A DNA stretch of 64,000 bases, taken from assembly GCA_045636705.1 (NCBI GenBank), contig JAZTYA010000010.1, forward strand, positions 32,738 through 96,737, written 5' to 3'. The position numbers and the translations under genes are program-made. Of the stretch, positions 1 to 6,700 are shown one piece after another (the stretch's first letter is position 1; each line of letters starts with the position of its first letter). This DNA is from SFWF01 sp045636705. GTDB taxonomy: Bacteria > Bacillota > Clostridia > Oscillospirales > Acutalibacteraceae. Under the pieces are notes generated by a model, which did no database searches, had not been told where the DNA came from, and was given only the letters and a program-made list of their open reading frames with translations.

Positions 1-375
1 ATGCTGGGTGTTGGAAAGCTTGGTGTTGTGGTTGCCGAGAATATGAACTTTAAAAAGCAGGGCTTTGAGCTTGTCGGCGCTTTTGACGTTGATAAAAACA
101 TAATAGGCAAGACCGTTTCGGGTCTTACGGTTCTACATACCGACGAGTTAGAGGCCTTTTGTGAAAAGGAACAGCCCGAAGCCGCTTTTCTCTGCGTTCC
201 TGCTTCCGCTACCGAGGCGCTCTGCGTAAGACTTGCTTCTCTTGGAATAAAGGGCTTTTGGAACTTTTCGCACTACGATATAAAGTTAGAGCTTCCCGAT
301 GCAGCGGTTGAAAACGTGCATTTTGGTGACTCGCTTATGCGCTTATCTTACAAAATTAAAAATAATAATAAATAA
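1..375 (+). CDS. rex: Redox-sensing transcriptional repressor Rex, C-terminal part (5' truncated by window edge)
   Basis: The frame is open from base 1, and the visible 124 residues match the Rex NAD(H)-binding Rossmann domain: a glycine-rich G-x-G-x-x-G turn at the start (GVGKLG), then FDVD after the second strand, and the helix-strand pattern ending in NFSHYDI and LSY. The N-terminal winged-helix DNA-binding domain must lie left of the window, so the Met at base 1 is internal. Rex normally senses the NADH/NAD ratio and represses fermentation and respiration genes. The gene ends in a hairpin that overlaps the start of the next gene. Confidence 0.85.
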   Translation: MLGVGKLGVVVAENMNFKKQGFELVGAFDVDKNIIGKTVSGLTVLHTDELEAFCEKEQPEAAFLCVPASATEALCVRLASLGIKGFWNFSHYDIKLELPDAAVENVHFGDSLMRLSYKIKNNNK

Positions 376-384
376 AATCCTTTT

Positions 385-413
385 CACCGCAGATACTAAC
401 TGCGGTGATTTTT
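385..413 (+). terminator. Rex terminator-like hairpin overlapping the yetF start region
   Basis: An 8-bp perfect stem (CACCGCAG 385-392, CTGCGGTG 400-407) with a 7-nt loop is followed by a T-run. The T-run abuts the yetF ATG at 415, and GGTGA in the 3' arm is the only plausible Shine-Dalgarno there. The hairpin can therefore end rex transcripts or hide the yetF ribosome binding site. Confidence 0.6.
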
Positions 414-414
414 T

Positions 415-1089
415 ATGCTTACGATTATTGTTCGCACCCTTTTTTCTTATACCTTTGTTATAATCGGCATTCGCCTTATGGGCAAAAGGCAGATTGGAGA
501 TATGCAACCGGGCGAGCTTGTAACAACCCTGCTCATTTCCGAAATAGCGGCAATCCCTTTGCAGGATGCCGACCAGCCGATACTCTTTGGCGCTACGGCA
601 ATTTTTAGTCTTGTTGCACTGGAGCTTGTGATTTCTTTAATCGCTATGAAGAGTTTTCTTTTTCGCAAGCTTCTTTCGGGCAAAAGCGCCGTTATTATTA
701 AAAACGGGCGCCTTGACCAGACACAGATGAAGAAGCTTCGTATGACCGTGCTTGATTTAATTGAGCTTTTAAGGGCACAGAATGTATATGACATTGAGAC
801 GGTCGATTATGCCGTGCTTGAAACCAACGGTTCTTTGAATGTACTATTAAAATCCGAAGAGATGCCCGCCACGGTTAAGGACCTAAAACTTACCGCCGAA
901 GAAAAAAGCCTGCCTCTTCCCATAATCTGCGACGGCAAAATAATAAATGAATCAATAACCGCGCTTGAAACCACAAGAGGACGAATAGAAAAGCTTCTTA
1001 AGAAAAACAAAACTTCCGCCAGTGAGGTTTTTCTTTTGAGCCTTGACAGACTCGGCAACTATACACTCATAAAAAAGGGGAAGGATTAA
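415..1089 (+). CDS. yetF: YetF/YcaP-type DUF421 membrane protein
   Basis: This 224-residue protein has hydrophobic N-terminal segments (about residues 1-25, 35-50 and 60-80) and then the conserved cytoplasmic DUF421 domain. Family hallmarks visible are RLMGKRQIGDMQPGELV and the strand-rich C-terminal region with IIKNGRLD. The length fits the family. The molecular function is not established. Members occur in spore formers and are often paired with a DUF4363 protein, as here, where the next ATG follows the stop codon directly. The start at 415 is unusual because its only SD lies in the arm of the preceding hairpin. Confidence 0.8.
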   Translation: MLTIIVRTLFSYTFVIIGIRLMGKRQIGDMQPGELVTTLLISEIAAIPLQDADQPILFGATAIFSLVALELVISLIAMKSFLFRKLLSGKSAVIIKNGRLDQTQMKKLRMTVLDLIELLRAQNVYDIETVDYAVLETNGSLNVLLKSEEMPATVKDLKLTAEEKSLPLPIICDGKIINESITALETTRGRIEKLLKKNKTSASEVFLLSLDRLGNYTLIKKGKD

Positions 1090-1458
1090 ATGAAACGGCT
1101 TGTTGTGGGCCTCGTAGTTTTAGGCTTAATTGTCGCTTTAGGTGTGGCGGGAATTTTTTATGCCGACAGTGTTGTCGGTGACATTTTAAGTTCTCTTAAC
1201 CTTGCAGAAGAAAGGGTAAGAAGCCAAGACTTTACCGAATCGGCTTTGCTTTGCAAAAAAGCAAATAAAACCTTTGAACAAAACGAAAGGCTTTTATCTC
1301 TTTTTTTAAACCATAGGCTTATAGAAGAAATTAAGGAAGAGCTTTCCGGACTTGAGGGGTTTGCCACAAAAAACACCGTGGCGCTTTTTCTTTCCTCTTT
1401 AGAAAAAACCAAAACCAAATTAATAGGCCTTGAAGACTCTCAAAAGCACGTTTTTTAA
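1090..1458 (+). CDS. DUF4363-like small membrane-anchored protein
   Basis: This 122-residue protein has one N-terminal membrane helix (residues 4-24) and a helical, charged remainder with heptad-like leucines, predicted to lie outside the membrane. It begins immediately after the yetF stop, so the two are translationally coupled. The size, single TM and pairing with a DUF421 gene match the DUF4363 family of Clostridia. No catalytic motif is visible, and function is unknown. Confidence 0.65.
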   Translation: MKRLVVGLVVLGLIVALGVAGIFYADSVVGDILSSLNLAEERVRSQDFTESALLCKKANKTFEQNERLLSLFLNHRLIEEIKEELSGLEGFATKNTVALFLSSLEKTKTKLIGLEDSQKHVF

Positions 1459-1772
1459 AAGGGGATATATTTTTAGAGTTTTAACAAGCAAAGGGTTAAT
1501 AAGGCTTTATAAAAGAAGTTTTAAGTTTATTTTTTGGTTATTATGTAAACCTTTTGAACGAGGTGTCTGTGGATAACTTAGTTGAGAATGTGAATAACTT
1601 TTTTAAAACCCATTTTATAAACCGCGCAAAATGGCGGTTTTTCGACACTTTTTTCGCGCAAAAACTTTTTCCACAAAGGTTTTCACACTTTTTAACCGAG
1701 TTATTAACATCTTATAACTTTATGGGACAAACATTACGACAACTAAAAAATAAAAAATTTATGAAAAAAGTG
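1459..1772. other. Noncoding region with DnaA-box cluster (origin-like)
   Basis: This stretch contains no convincing gene. It holds a perfect DnaA box, TGTGGATAA (1568-1576), near-boxes TGTGAATAA (1589-1597) and TTTTCCACA (1667-1675), and TTATTAACA (about 1701-1709), followed by an A/T run at 1741-1770. An inverted CCGC/GCGG motif sits at about 1620-1640. Box clustering beside an AT-rich tract is the composition of bacterial origins or of DnaA-titrating sites. dnaA itself is 28 kb away. Confidence 0.55.
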
Positions 1773-1773
1773 A

Positions 1774-1802
1774 TTGACAAAAGAGAAAATACCTATTATA
1801 AT
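1774..1802 (+). promoter_or_regulatory. Sigma-A promoter of the tRNA-Met/tRNA-Glu unit
   Basis: TTGACA (1774-1779), a 17-bp spacer, then TATAAT (1797-1802) make a perfect consensus promoter. It lies 17 bp before the 5' end of tRNA-Met, as expected for a stable-RNA promoter. Confidence 0.9.
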
Positions 1803-1819
1803 ATATCAGCAACACATTT

Positions 1820-1896
1820 GGCTGTATAGCTCAGCTGGCTAGAGCATGCGGTTCATACCCGCAGTGTCATTGGTTCAAATCCAATTACAGCCACCA
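1820..1896 (+). tRNA. tRNA-Met (CAT), elongator
   Basis: This is a 77-nt cloverleaf with acceptor stem GGCTGTA/TACAGCC, anticodon loop TTCATAC, T-arm GGTTCAAATCC, discriminator A and encoded CCA. The paired 1-72 position argues against an initiator. The loop context TTCATAC fits elongator Met better than tRNA-Ile(CAT), which usually reads CTCATAA. Confidence 0.92.
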
Positions 1897-1901
1897 AACC
1901 T

Positions 1902-1977
1902 GGCCCGGTGGTCAAGAGGCCTAAGACACCGCCCTTTCACGGCGGTAACACGGGTTCGAATCCCGTCCGGGTCACCA
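1902..1977 (+). tRNA. tRNA-Glu (TTC)
   Basis: This is a 76-nt cloverleaf. The acceptor GGCCCGG pairs with CCGGGTC (one G-T pair), the anticodon stem is CCGCC/GGCGG with loop CTTTCAC (anticodon TTC), and the T-arm is CGGGTTCGAATCCCG, with encoded CCA. It sits 5 nt after tRNA-Met and shares its promoter. Its last 19 bases, including trailing A residues, recur about 230 bp downstream. Confidence 0.95.
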
Positions 1978-1981
1978 AAAC

Positions 1982-2013
1982 AAAAACGCTTACCTTTATG
2001 GTAGGCGTTTTTT
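1982..2013 (+). terminator. Terminator of the tRNA unit
   Basis: An AAAAACGC...GCGTTTTT stem with an internal TACC/GGTA continuation and a TTTAT loop, ending in a T-run directly after tRNA-Glu. Confidence 0.8.
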
Positions 2014-2035
2014 GTTTCTGTATCTTGCCAAGGGA

Positions 2036-2212
2036 TTTGAACCCGTAGGGTTCGTCGAAGCAGCCGAAAAACCGCGATAGGTTTTTCGGACTGTGAAGTC
2101 TCGAGTAAGGCAGGTTTTTCGGTAACACTCGCAGTGTTCGAAAAAACGCCGACGCAGAGTACCCCGTCCGAGTTGATAGCCGACGCAGAGTACCCCGTCC
2201 GGGTCACCAAAA
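2036..2212 (+). repeat. Hairpin-rich noncoding stretch ending in a duplicated tRNA-Glu 3' end
   Basis: Successive inverted repeats are GAACCC-gta-GGGTTC, CCGAAAAACC-gcgata-GGTTTTTCGG, GACT-gtga-AGTC and AACACT-cgc-AGTGTT. Two direct copies of a 22-nt unit beginning GCCGACGCAGAGTACCCCGT lie at about 2149-2200. The second runs into CCCGTCCGGGTCACCAAAA, identical to the 3' end of the real tRNA-Glu. It cannot fold as a full tRNA. It may be an attachment-site scar of a lost integrative element or a slipped duplication. Reverse-strand open frames here are antisense artefacts. Confidence 0.6.
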
Positions 2213-2235
2213 ATCAGATTTAATTAATTTTTTCA

Positions 2236-2262
2236 AGAGCAGGAGAAGACCTGCTCTTTTTA
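2236..2262 (+). terminator. Intrinsic terminator
   Basis: An 8-bp stem AGAGCAGG/CCTGCTCT with loop AGAAGA is followed by TTTTTATTT. It lies after the duplicated tRNA end and before the XRE promoter. Confidence 0.8.
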
Positions 2263-2293
2263 TTTCGCAAACCAACCAAAATGTAAAATATGC

Positions 2294-2322
2294 TTGACAT
2301 TTTGGGGAATCCTATATATAAT
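2294..2322 (+). promoter_or_regulatory. Sigma-A promoter of the XRE/membrane-protein operon
   Basis: TTGACA (2294-2299), 17-bp spacer, TATAAT (2317-2322), about 41 bp before the XRE start codon. Confidence 0.88.
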
Positions 2323-2328
2323 GAATTT

Positions 2329-2344
2329 GTAAAGCAAGCTTTAC
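2329..2344. promoter_or_regulatory. Palindrome, candidate XRE operator
   Basis: The perfect 7-bp inverted repeat GTAAAGC-AA-GCTTTAC lies over the expected transcription start, 6 bp downstream of the -10 box. That is where an autorepressing HTH protein would bind. Binding by the adjacent XRE protein is inference. Confidence 0.5.
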
Positions 2345-2362
2345 TTTTTAGGGGGTGTTTCT

Positions 2363-2560
2363 TTGGAGAATAAAATTAAGGACTTAAGAAAAGAACATAA
2401 TGTCACTCAAGAGGATTTGGCCTTAGCCGTTGGAGTGACTCGTCAGACAATAATTTCGCTCGAAAAAGGGGTTTATACCGCCTCTCTTCAACTAGCGCAC
2501 AGGATTGCTAAATATTTTAATACTACCATAGAAGATTTGTTTGTTTTTGAGGAGGACTAA
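2363..2560 (+). CDS. Small XRE-family (Cro/CI-type HTH) transcriptional regulator
   Basis: This 65-residue protein is essentially one HTH_3 domain: the recognition region VTRQTIISLEKGVY and the tail LAHRIAKYFNTTIEDLFVFEED are typical of short Firmicutes XRE regulators. Translation starts at TTG, supported by AGGGGG 8 nt upstream. The gene is followed after one base by a membrane-protein gene. Such XRE plus multi-TM pairs are common in Firmicutes, and the regulator usually controls its own operon. Confidence 0.85.
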   Translation: MENKIKDLRKEHNVTQEDLALAVGVTRQTIISLEKGVYTASLQLAHRIAKYFNTTIEDLFVFEED

Positions 2561-2561
2561 T

Positions 2562-2978
2562 ATGGATTTTAAGAAAAAATTAAAGATTAGACTATATATA
2601 GCTTTGAGTTATATTGTTATAGGTCTTTTAATGATTATTACTTTTAATATAATTAAGGCCGAAAACGACTTTCTCTCTTCGTTTGGCTTTGCTCTTATTG
2701 TAATAGGCATTGTAAGAATAAGAGAATACCGTTTAATAACAAAGGATGAAGCGAGCATAACAAGGCGTAAGATAGCCGAGACGGATGAAAGAAATATATC
2801 TATTCAAAATAAAGCAAAAAGCCTTTCTTTTATGATTTATCTCTTTTTGGCGTGTGTTTCTGTTATCGTTTTAGAATTATTAAATAAAACAAGTCTTGCC
2901 TCGATTCTTTCCTTGAGTGTCGGTGTTTTAATAGTGCTTTACTGGATTATCTACTTTATAATAAGCAAAAAATCTTAA
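2562..2978 (+). CDS. Small integral membrane protein (DUF2178-like)
   Basis: This 138-residue protein has four likely membrane helices (about residues 11-30, 38-52, 82-102 and 110-133) and a charged cytosolic loop containing the ITRRKIAETDERN region characteristic of DUF2178-type proteins. The ATG at 2562 is chosen because GGAGG lies 6-10 nt upstream inside the end of the XRE gene. A reading frame extending upstream overlaps XRE and is unlikely. It probably works with the XRE regulator, but its biochemical role is unknown. Confidence 0.7.
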   Translation: MDFKKKLKIRLYIALSYIVIGLLMIITFNIIKAENDFLSSFGFALIVIGIVRIREYRLITKDEASITRRKIAETDERNISIQNKAKSLSFMIYLFLACVSVIVLELLNKTSLASILSLSVGVLIVLYWIIYFIISKKS

Positions 2979-2983
2979 AAGAA

Positions 2984-3010
2984 AAAAGCAGGAAACCCTT
3001 TCCTGCTTTT
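2984..3010. terminator. Bidirectional terminator between convergent genes
   Basis: The perfect 12-bp stem AAAAGCAGGAAA/TTTCCTGCTTTT with a CCC loop has A/T tracts on both sides, serving the + membrane-protein gene and the - lipoprotein gene. Confidence 0.88.
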
Positions 3011-3022
3011 TCTTTTTGCGCG

Positions 3023-3241
3023 TTATTTTTTTGAAGAAGTCATATTGCTTCCCATGCTTGAAACCGCAGATTCAACCTTTGAAGCAACCGATGAGATTCC
3101 GCTTTCAACACCGCTAACAACAGACGAGCCCATATTAGAGCTCATATTTTTAGACGATGTGCTGTTTTTGTCCTTTTCTCCACAAGCGGCAAAGCCGACG
3201 CTTAAAAGCACGCACAAAGATAATATCAATAATCTTTTCAT
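3023..3241 (-). CDS. Small serine-rich lipoprotein
   Basis: This 72-residue protein has a signal peptide with lipobox VGFAAC (Cys at about residue 20). The mature part is short, low in complexity and rich in Ser, Met and Val, with repeated SS(V/N)xS patterns and amphipathic stretches such as SGISSVASKVESAVSS. The start at 3241 is chosen because GGGAGGAT lies just upstream and the signal peptide begins there. It stands between a bidirectional terminator and spoIIID. No domain is recognised. Confidence 0.7.
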   Translation of the reverse strand: MKRLLILSLCVLLSVGFAACGEKDKNSTSSKNMSSNMGSSVVSGVESGISSVASKVESAVSSMGSNMTSSKK

Positions 3242-3314
3242 TTTTCTATCCTCCCGTATTATTTTTACACAAAGACACAAAATAATACAGAAGAAAAATT
3301 TTTAATTTTGCGGT

Positions 3315-3581
3315 TTATTCTCTAGCCGCAACAGACGTTTTTGCGTATTTTTGTTTGGTTGCCAACCCGCCTCGAAGATGCCGTTCACGCTTGTTTTTAT
3401 CAAGCACCTGTTTAACCTCTAAATAAAGGGACGGTGAGTCGGTTTTAAGGCGCTCGGTAACGTCCTTATGTACGGTAGATTTGCTTATTTTAAAAACCTT
3501 TGCCGTTGCCCTGACGGTTGCGCCCGTATCTAAAATATATTCCCCTAAAATTACTGCTCTGTCCTGAACCTCTTCTCTCAT
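3315..3581 (-). CDS. spoIIID: Sporulation transcriptional regulator SpoIIID
   Basis: This 88-residue protein matches SpoIIID in length and in its signature: VRATAKVFKISKSTVHKDVTERL (HTH) followed by a basic tail with HLRGGLATKQKY. SpoIIID is a mother-cell DNA-binding protein that acts with sigma-E to switch gene expression during engulfment. A CATACAAT sigma-E-type -10 lies upstream, consistent with its known control. Its presence indicates a spore former. Confidence 0.95.
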   Translation of the reverse strand: MREEVQDRAVILGEYILDTGATVRATAKVFKISKSTVHKDVTERLKTDSPSLYLEVKQVLDKNKRERHLRGGLATKQKYAKTSVAARE

Positions 3582-3607
3582 ACAATCAACTCCTAAAATA
3601 CTAATTA

Positions 3608-3615
3608 ATTGTATG
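3608..3615 (-). promoter_or_regulatory. Candidate sigma-E -10 element of spoIIID
   Basis: Reading on the minus strand, CATACAAT matches the sigma-E -10 consensus and lies about 27 bp before the spoIIID start. No strong -35 element is visible at the right distance, so the assignment rests on the -10 and the known regulon. Confidence 0.45.
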
Positions 3616-3657
3616 AAAAATAAATTTTAAAAAGAACAAGACAAGGATAAAAAAAAT

Positions 3658-3688
3658 ATATGCGGTTCTCTTTACGAGAACCGCATAT
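3658..3688 (-). terminator. Terminator of the large secreted-protein gene
   Basis: A perfect 13-bp stem ATATGCGGTTCTC/GAGAACCGCATAT with loop TTTAC. On the minus strand it is followed by a U-run, just after the stop at 3711. Confidence 0.85.
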
Positions 3689-3710
3689 ACTAATTATTTA
3701 TATGTTTGCC

Positions 3711-6700
3711 CTACTGGGCAACAGGGCTGTTTTTGAACGCCTGTGCATGAACAGAAGCTCCTTCGGGAACGTAAACCGAGGTAAGTTTTCCGCAATATGC
3801 AAATGCAAGGTTGCCTATCTTGGTAACGGTTTCGGGAAGCTCTACTTCTGTTGCTTTAAGGATGTAGTAGAATGCTAGAGCGCCAACGCTTTCAAGTTTG
3901 CTTCCTTCTTCGAAGGTTATTCTCTTTATGTTGTGTGCAAAGCCGAATGCGTAGTTGCCAACATGGGTGATATCCTTGCCGATAACGACAGAGGTTATAT
4001 CGTCACGATATTCTGCCCAAGGTTGTTCGCTTTGTTTTGCATAGTTATCCATTGCACCGCTGCCGCCTATAACCATCTTTCCGCCTTCGTAAAGTGTCCA
4101 GGTTGCGTTTTCGCCGCAAGTTCCTTCTACAAGCACCTTTTCAATAAAGGGACGTGTAGTATAGCTGATGCCGTTTGCCTTTGCATAATCTTCTGCATAG
4201 GAGCCTTCTGCTACATCAAGAACTACAGCAGGACTGTTTTTAAATGCATCAGCGTAAATGCTCTTTGCGTTTTGAGGTAATAGAACGTAGGTGAGCTTGT
4301 CGCAATATGCAAATGCAAGCTTTCCTATCTTGGTAACGGTTTCAGGAAGCTCTACTTCTGTTACTTTAAGAATGTAGTAGAATGCTAGAGCGCCAACGCT
4401 TTCAAGTTTGCTTCCTTCTTCGAAGGTTATGCTCTTTATACTGTGTGCAAAGCCGAATGCGTAGTTACCAACATGGGTGATATCCTTGCCGATAACAACA
4501 GAGGTTATCTTATCGCGATATTCTGCCCAAGGCTGTCCGCTTTGTTTTGCATAGTTATCCATTGCACCGCTGCCGCCTATAACAATCTTTCCGCTATCAT
4601 AAAGGGTCCAGGTTGCATTTTCGCCGCAGGTTCCTTCTGCTACCATCTTTTCAATGAAGGGACGTGTAGTGTAGCTGATGCCGTTGTTCTTTGCGTAAGT
4701 TTCTGCATAGGAGCCTTCTGCTACGTTAAGAACTACATCAGAGCTGTTTTTGAACGCATCTGCGTAGATGCTTTTTACGTTTTTAGGAAGGTAAACAGAT
4801 GCAAGCTTTGCATTGTACGCAAAGGCCTGAACACTAATACTCTTAACAGTTTCAGGAAGAACAACCTCGGTCAAACGCTGTGCAAAAAGGAATGCGTTTG
4901 CGCCTATTGTTTCTACCTTGCTTCCTTCTTCAAAGGTGAGGCTTGCAAGAGAATATGCGTAGTTGAAGGCATGCTTAGCAATATTGGTTATATCCTTGCC
5001 AACAAATACAGATTTGATTTTATCCTGATAATCCTTCCACGGAACGTTTGTCGTGTATCTATATTCGGTCATCGCGCCGCTGCCGTTAAGCACAAACGAA
5101 CCGTTTGCATAAAGGATAAAGGTTATGTCATCGCCTGCCCAGCCTGCAAATACAACGTCCTTATTTGCGGAGCCGATGAACAAACCGTCTTCAAAGTTAC
5201 AAACGTCACCATTAATGGTGTATTCGCCGTCACGTGCGATACCATCCATATCGAAGTAATACTGCTTGGATGCAAGGTACAAGCAGCCTGTTGCGTAGTA
5301 ATCCTTGGCGTTGAAGTACATAAGGCCATCCGGTGTTTCGATAAAGCCTGTGTAGCCCTTATCTGCAAGGTAAACGCCGTTTTCGTCAAAGGTGTAAACA
5401 ACCTTGTCTATAACGTTAGCGCCTGTAAGCTTAACGCCGTCTAGATAATAATAAGTGTCATCAACCCAACCGTGAAGTACAACACCATCGACATAGGTCT
5501 TGCCGTCGAATTCTCCTGTGAACAATTCACCGCAGGAGTTAGTACACTTGAGTAGGCCGTCAACAACGGTATAGTTGTGTCCGGTTGCAGGAATAATTGT
5601 TCCCCAATCTACCACAGAATTACAGCCCTCGCAGAAGGTTCTGCCGCTGTAACCGTTCTTTGTACAGGTTGCATCAGCATCCTTGGTCGCCTCTGCAGAG
5701 TGGATGTGGAAACATTCCTTAGAGGTCCAGTAGGCTGCTGTTGCGGTGTTACGACCAAGATAGTTTTCGGTATCTACATAGTGCTTTTTAGCAGAGAAAC
5801 TGCTAACGGTGCCGTCAAGTTGGGTAAGTTGACCAAACTTAACGGTAAACTGCATATCCAAAGCCCAAACATTTTGAGACTTCCATATAGCTTGAGGTGT
5901 CAAGCTGGGGTTATAAGAAGTACGGGTGTACTCCATAGTACGAGCAGGGATAGAAGCCAATACTGCCTCACCCGTAGCGGAAACCTTGCCTGTCTTGATG
6001 ATAACTATGGTAGCTATCTCATCAATAGGATCAACAGTGCAGGTTGCCTTAAATCCATCTGCAACCTCCAAACCAAGGGGCTGCCATTCGCTGGAGTTGT
6101 TGATATCAATCTTTACAACAACCTCATCTACCTTTTCAACATCGGTAGCAACGACATCCATATAATAGAGAGAACCGATAAGAATCTTATCGAGGGTGCT
6201 ATCCTTTGGAACAACCTTAACGGTTGATATGTCGGACTTTGCAGCAACGTTGATTTGACGGATAATAGATGTGCTGTTTCCTGCGTTATCCTTTATAGAG
6301 AACTTGACAGTATGTACACCATCTGCCAAGGTCATTTCTGCAAGAGCAAGAGAACCATCAGGTAGAACAGAAAGTTTGCTTGTTACATCTACTCCATCTA
6401 CATAAGCCTTTGCCGAAGCATAATCAAGACCGGTGTAGTTAGCCTTTTTGGTGTTTTCAACAGCCTTTGCGTTGAAGATAACTGCGTTTTCAGTTATTGT
6501 CTGACCGTTAACGGCTACGCCTTCATCAAGATCACCGTATGTTACGGTAAGAGAGGAGAAATCAGGTTCTTCTCTATCATCAACCGCACTGGAGAAGTCG
6601 ATGGTCATATCATCAAAGTAATATGTAAATCTGCCGTTTATAGACTTGTATTCGTTTGCGTTATAGTTGTTTGCCGAGTTGCTTCCGTCAGGGTTGTATA

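Noticed and set aside
1875..2210. Reverse-strand frames over tRNA-Glu and its duplicate
   Set aside because: They are antisense to a tRNA and to hairpins, a classic false gene call.
4443..5444. Long plus-strand frame opposite the giant secreted protein
   Set aside because: It is a shadow of the repeat modules on the minus strand; it has no domain, RBS or promoter.
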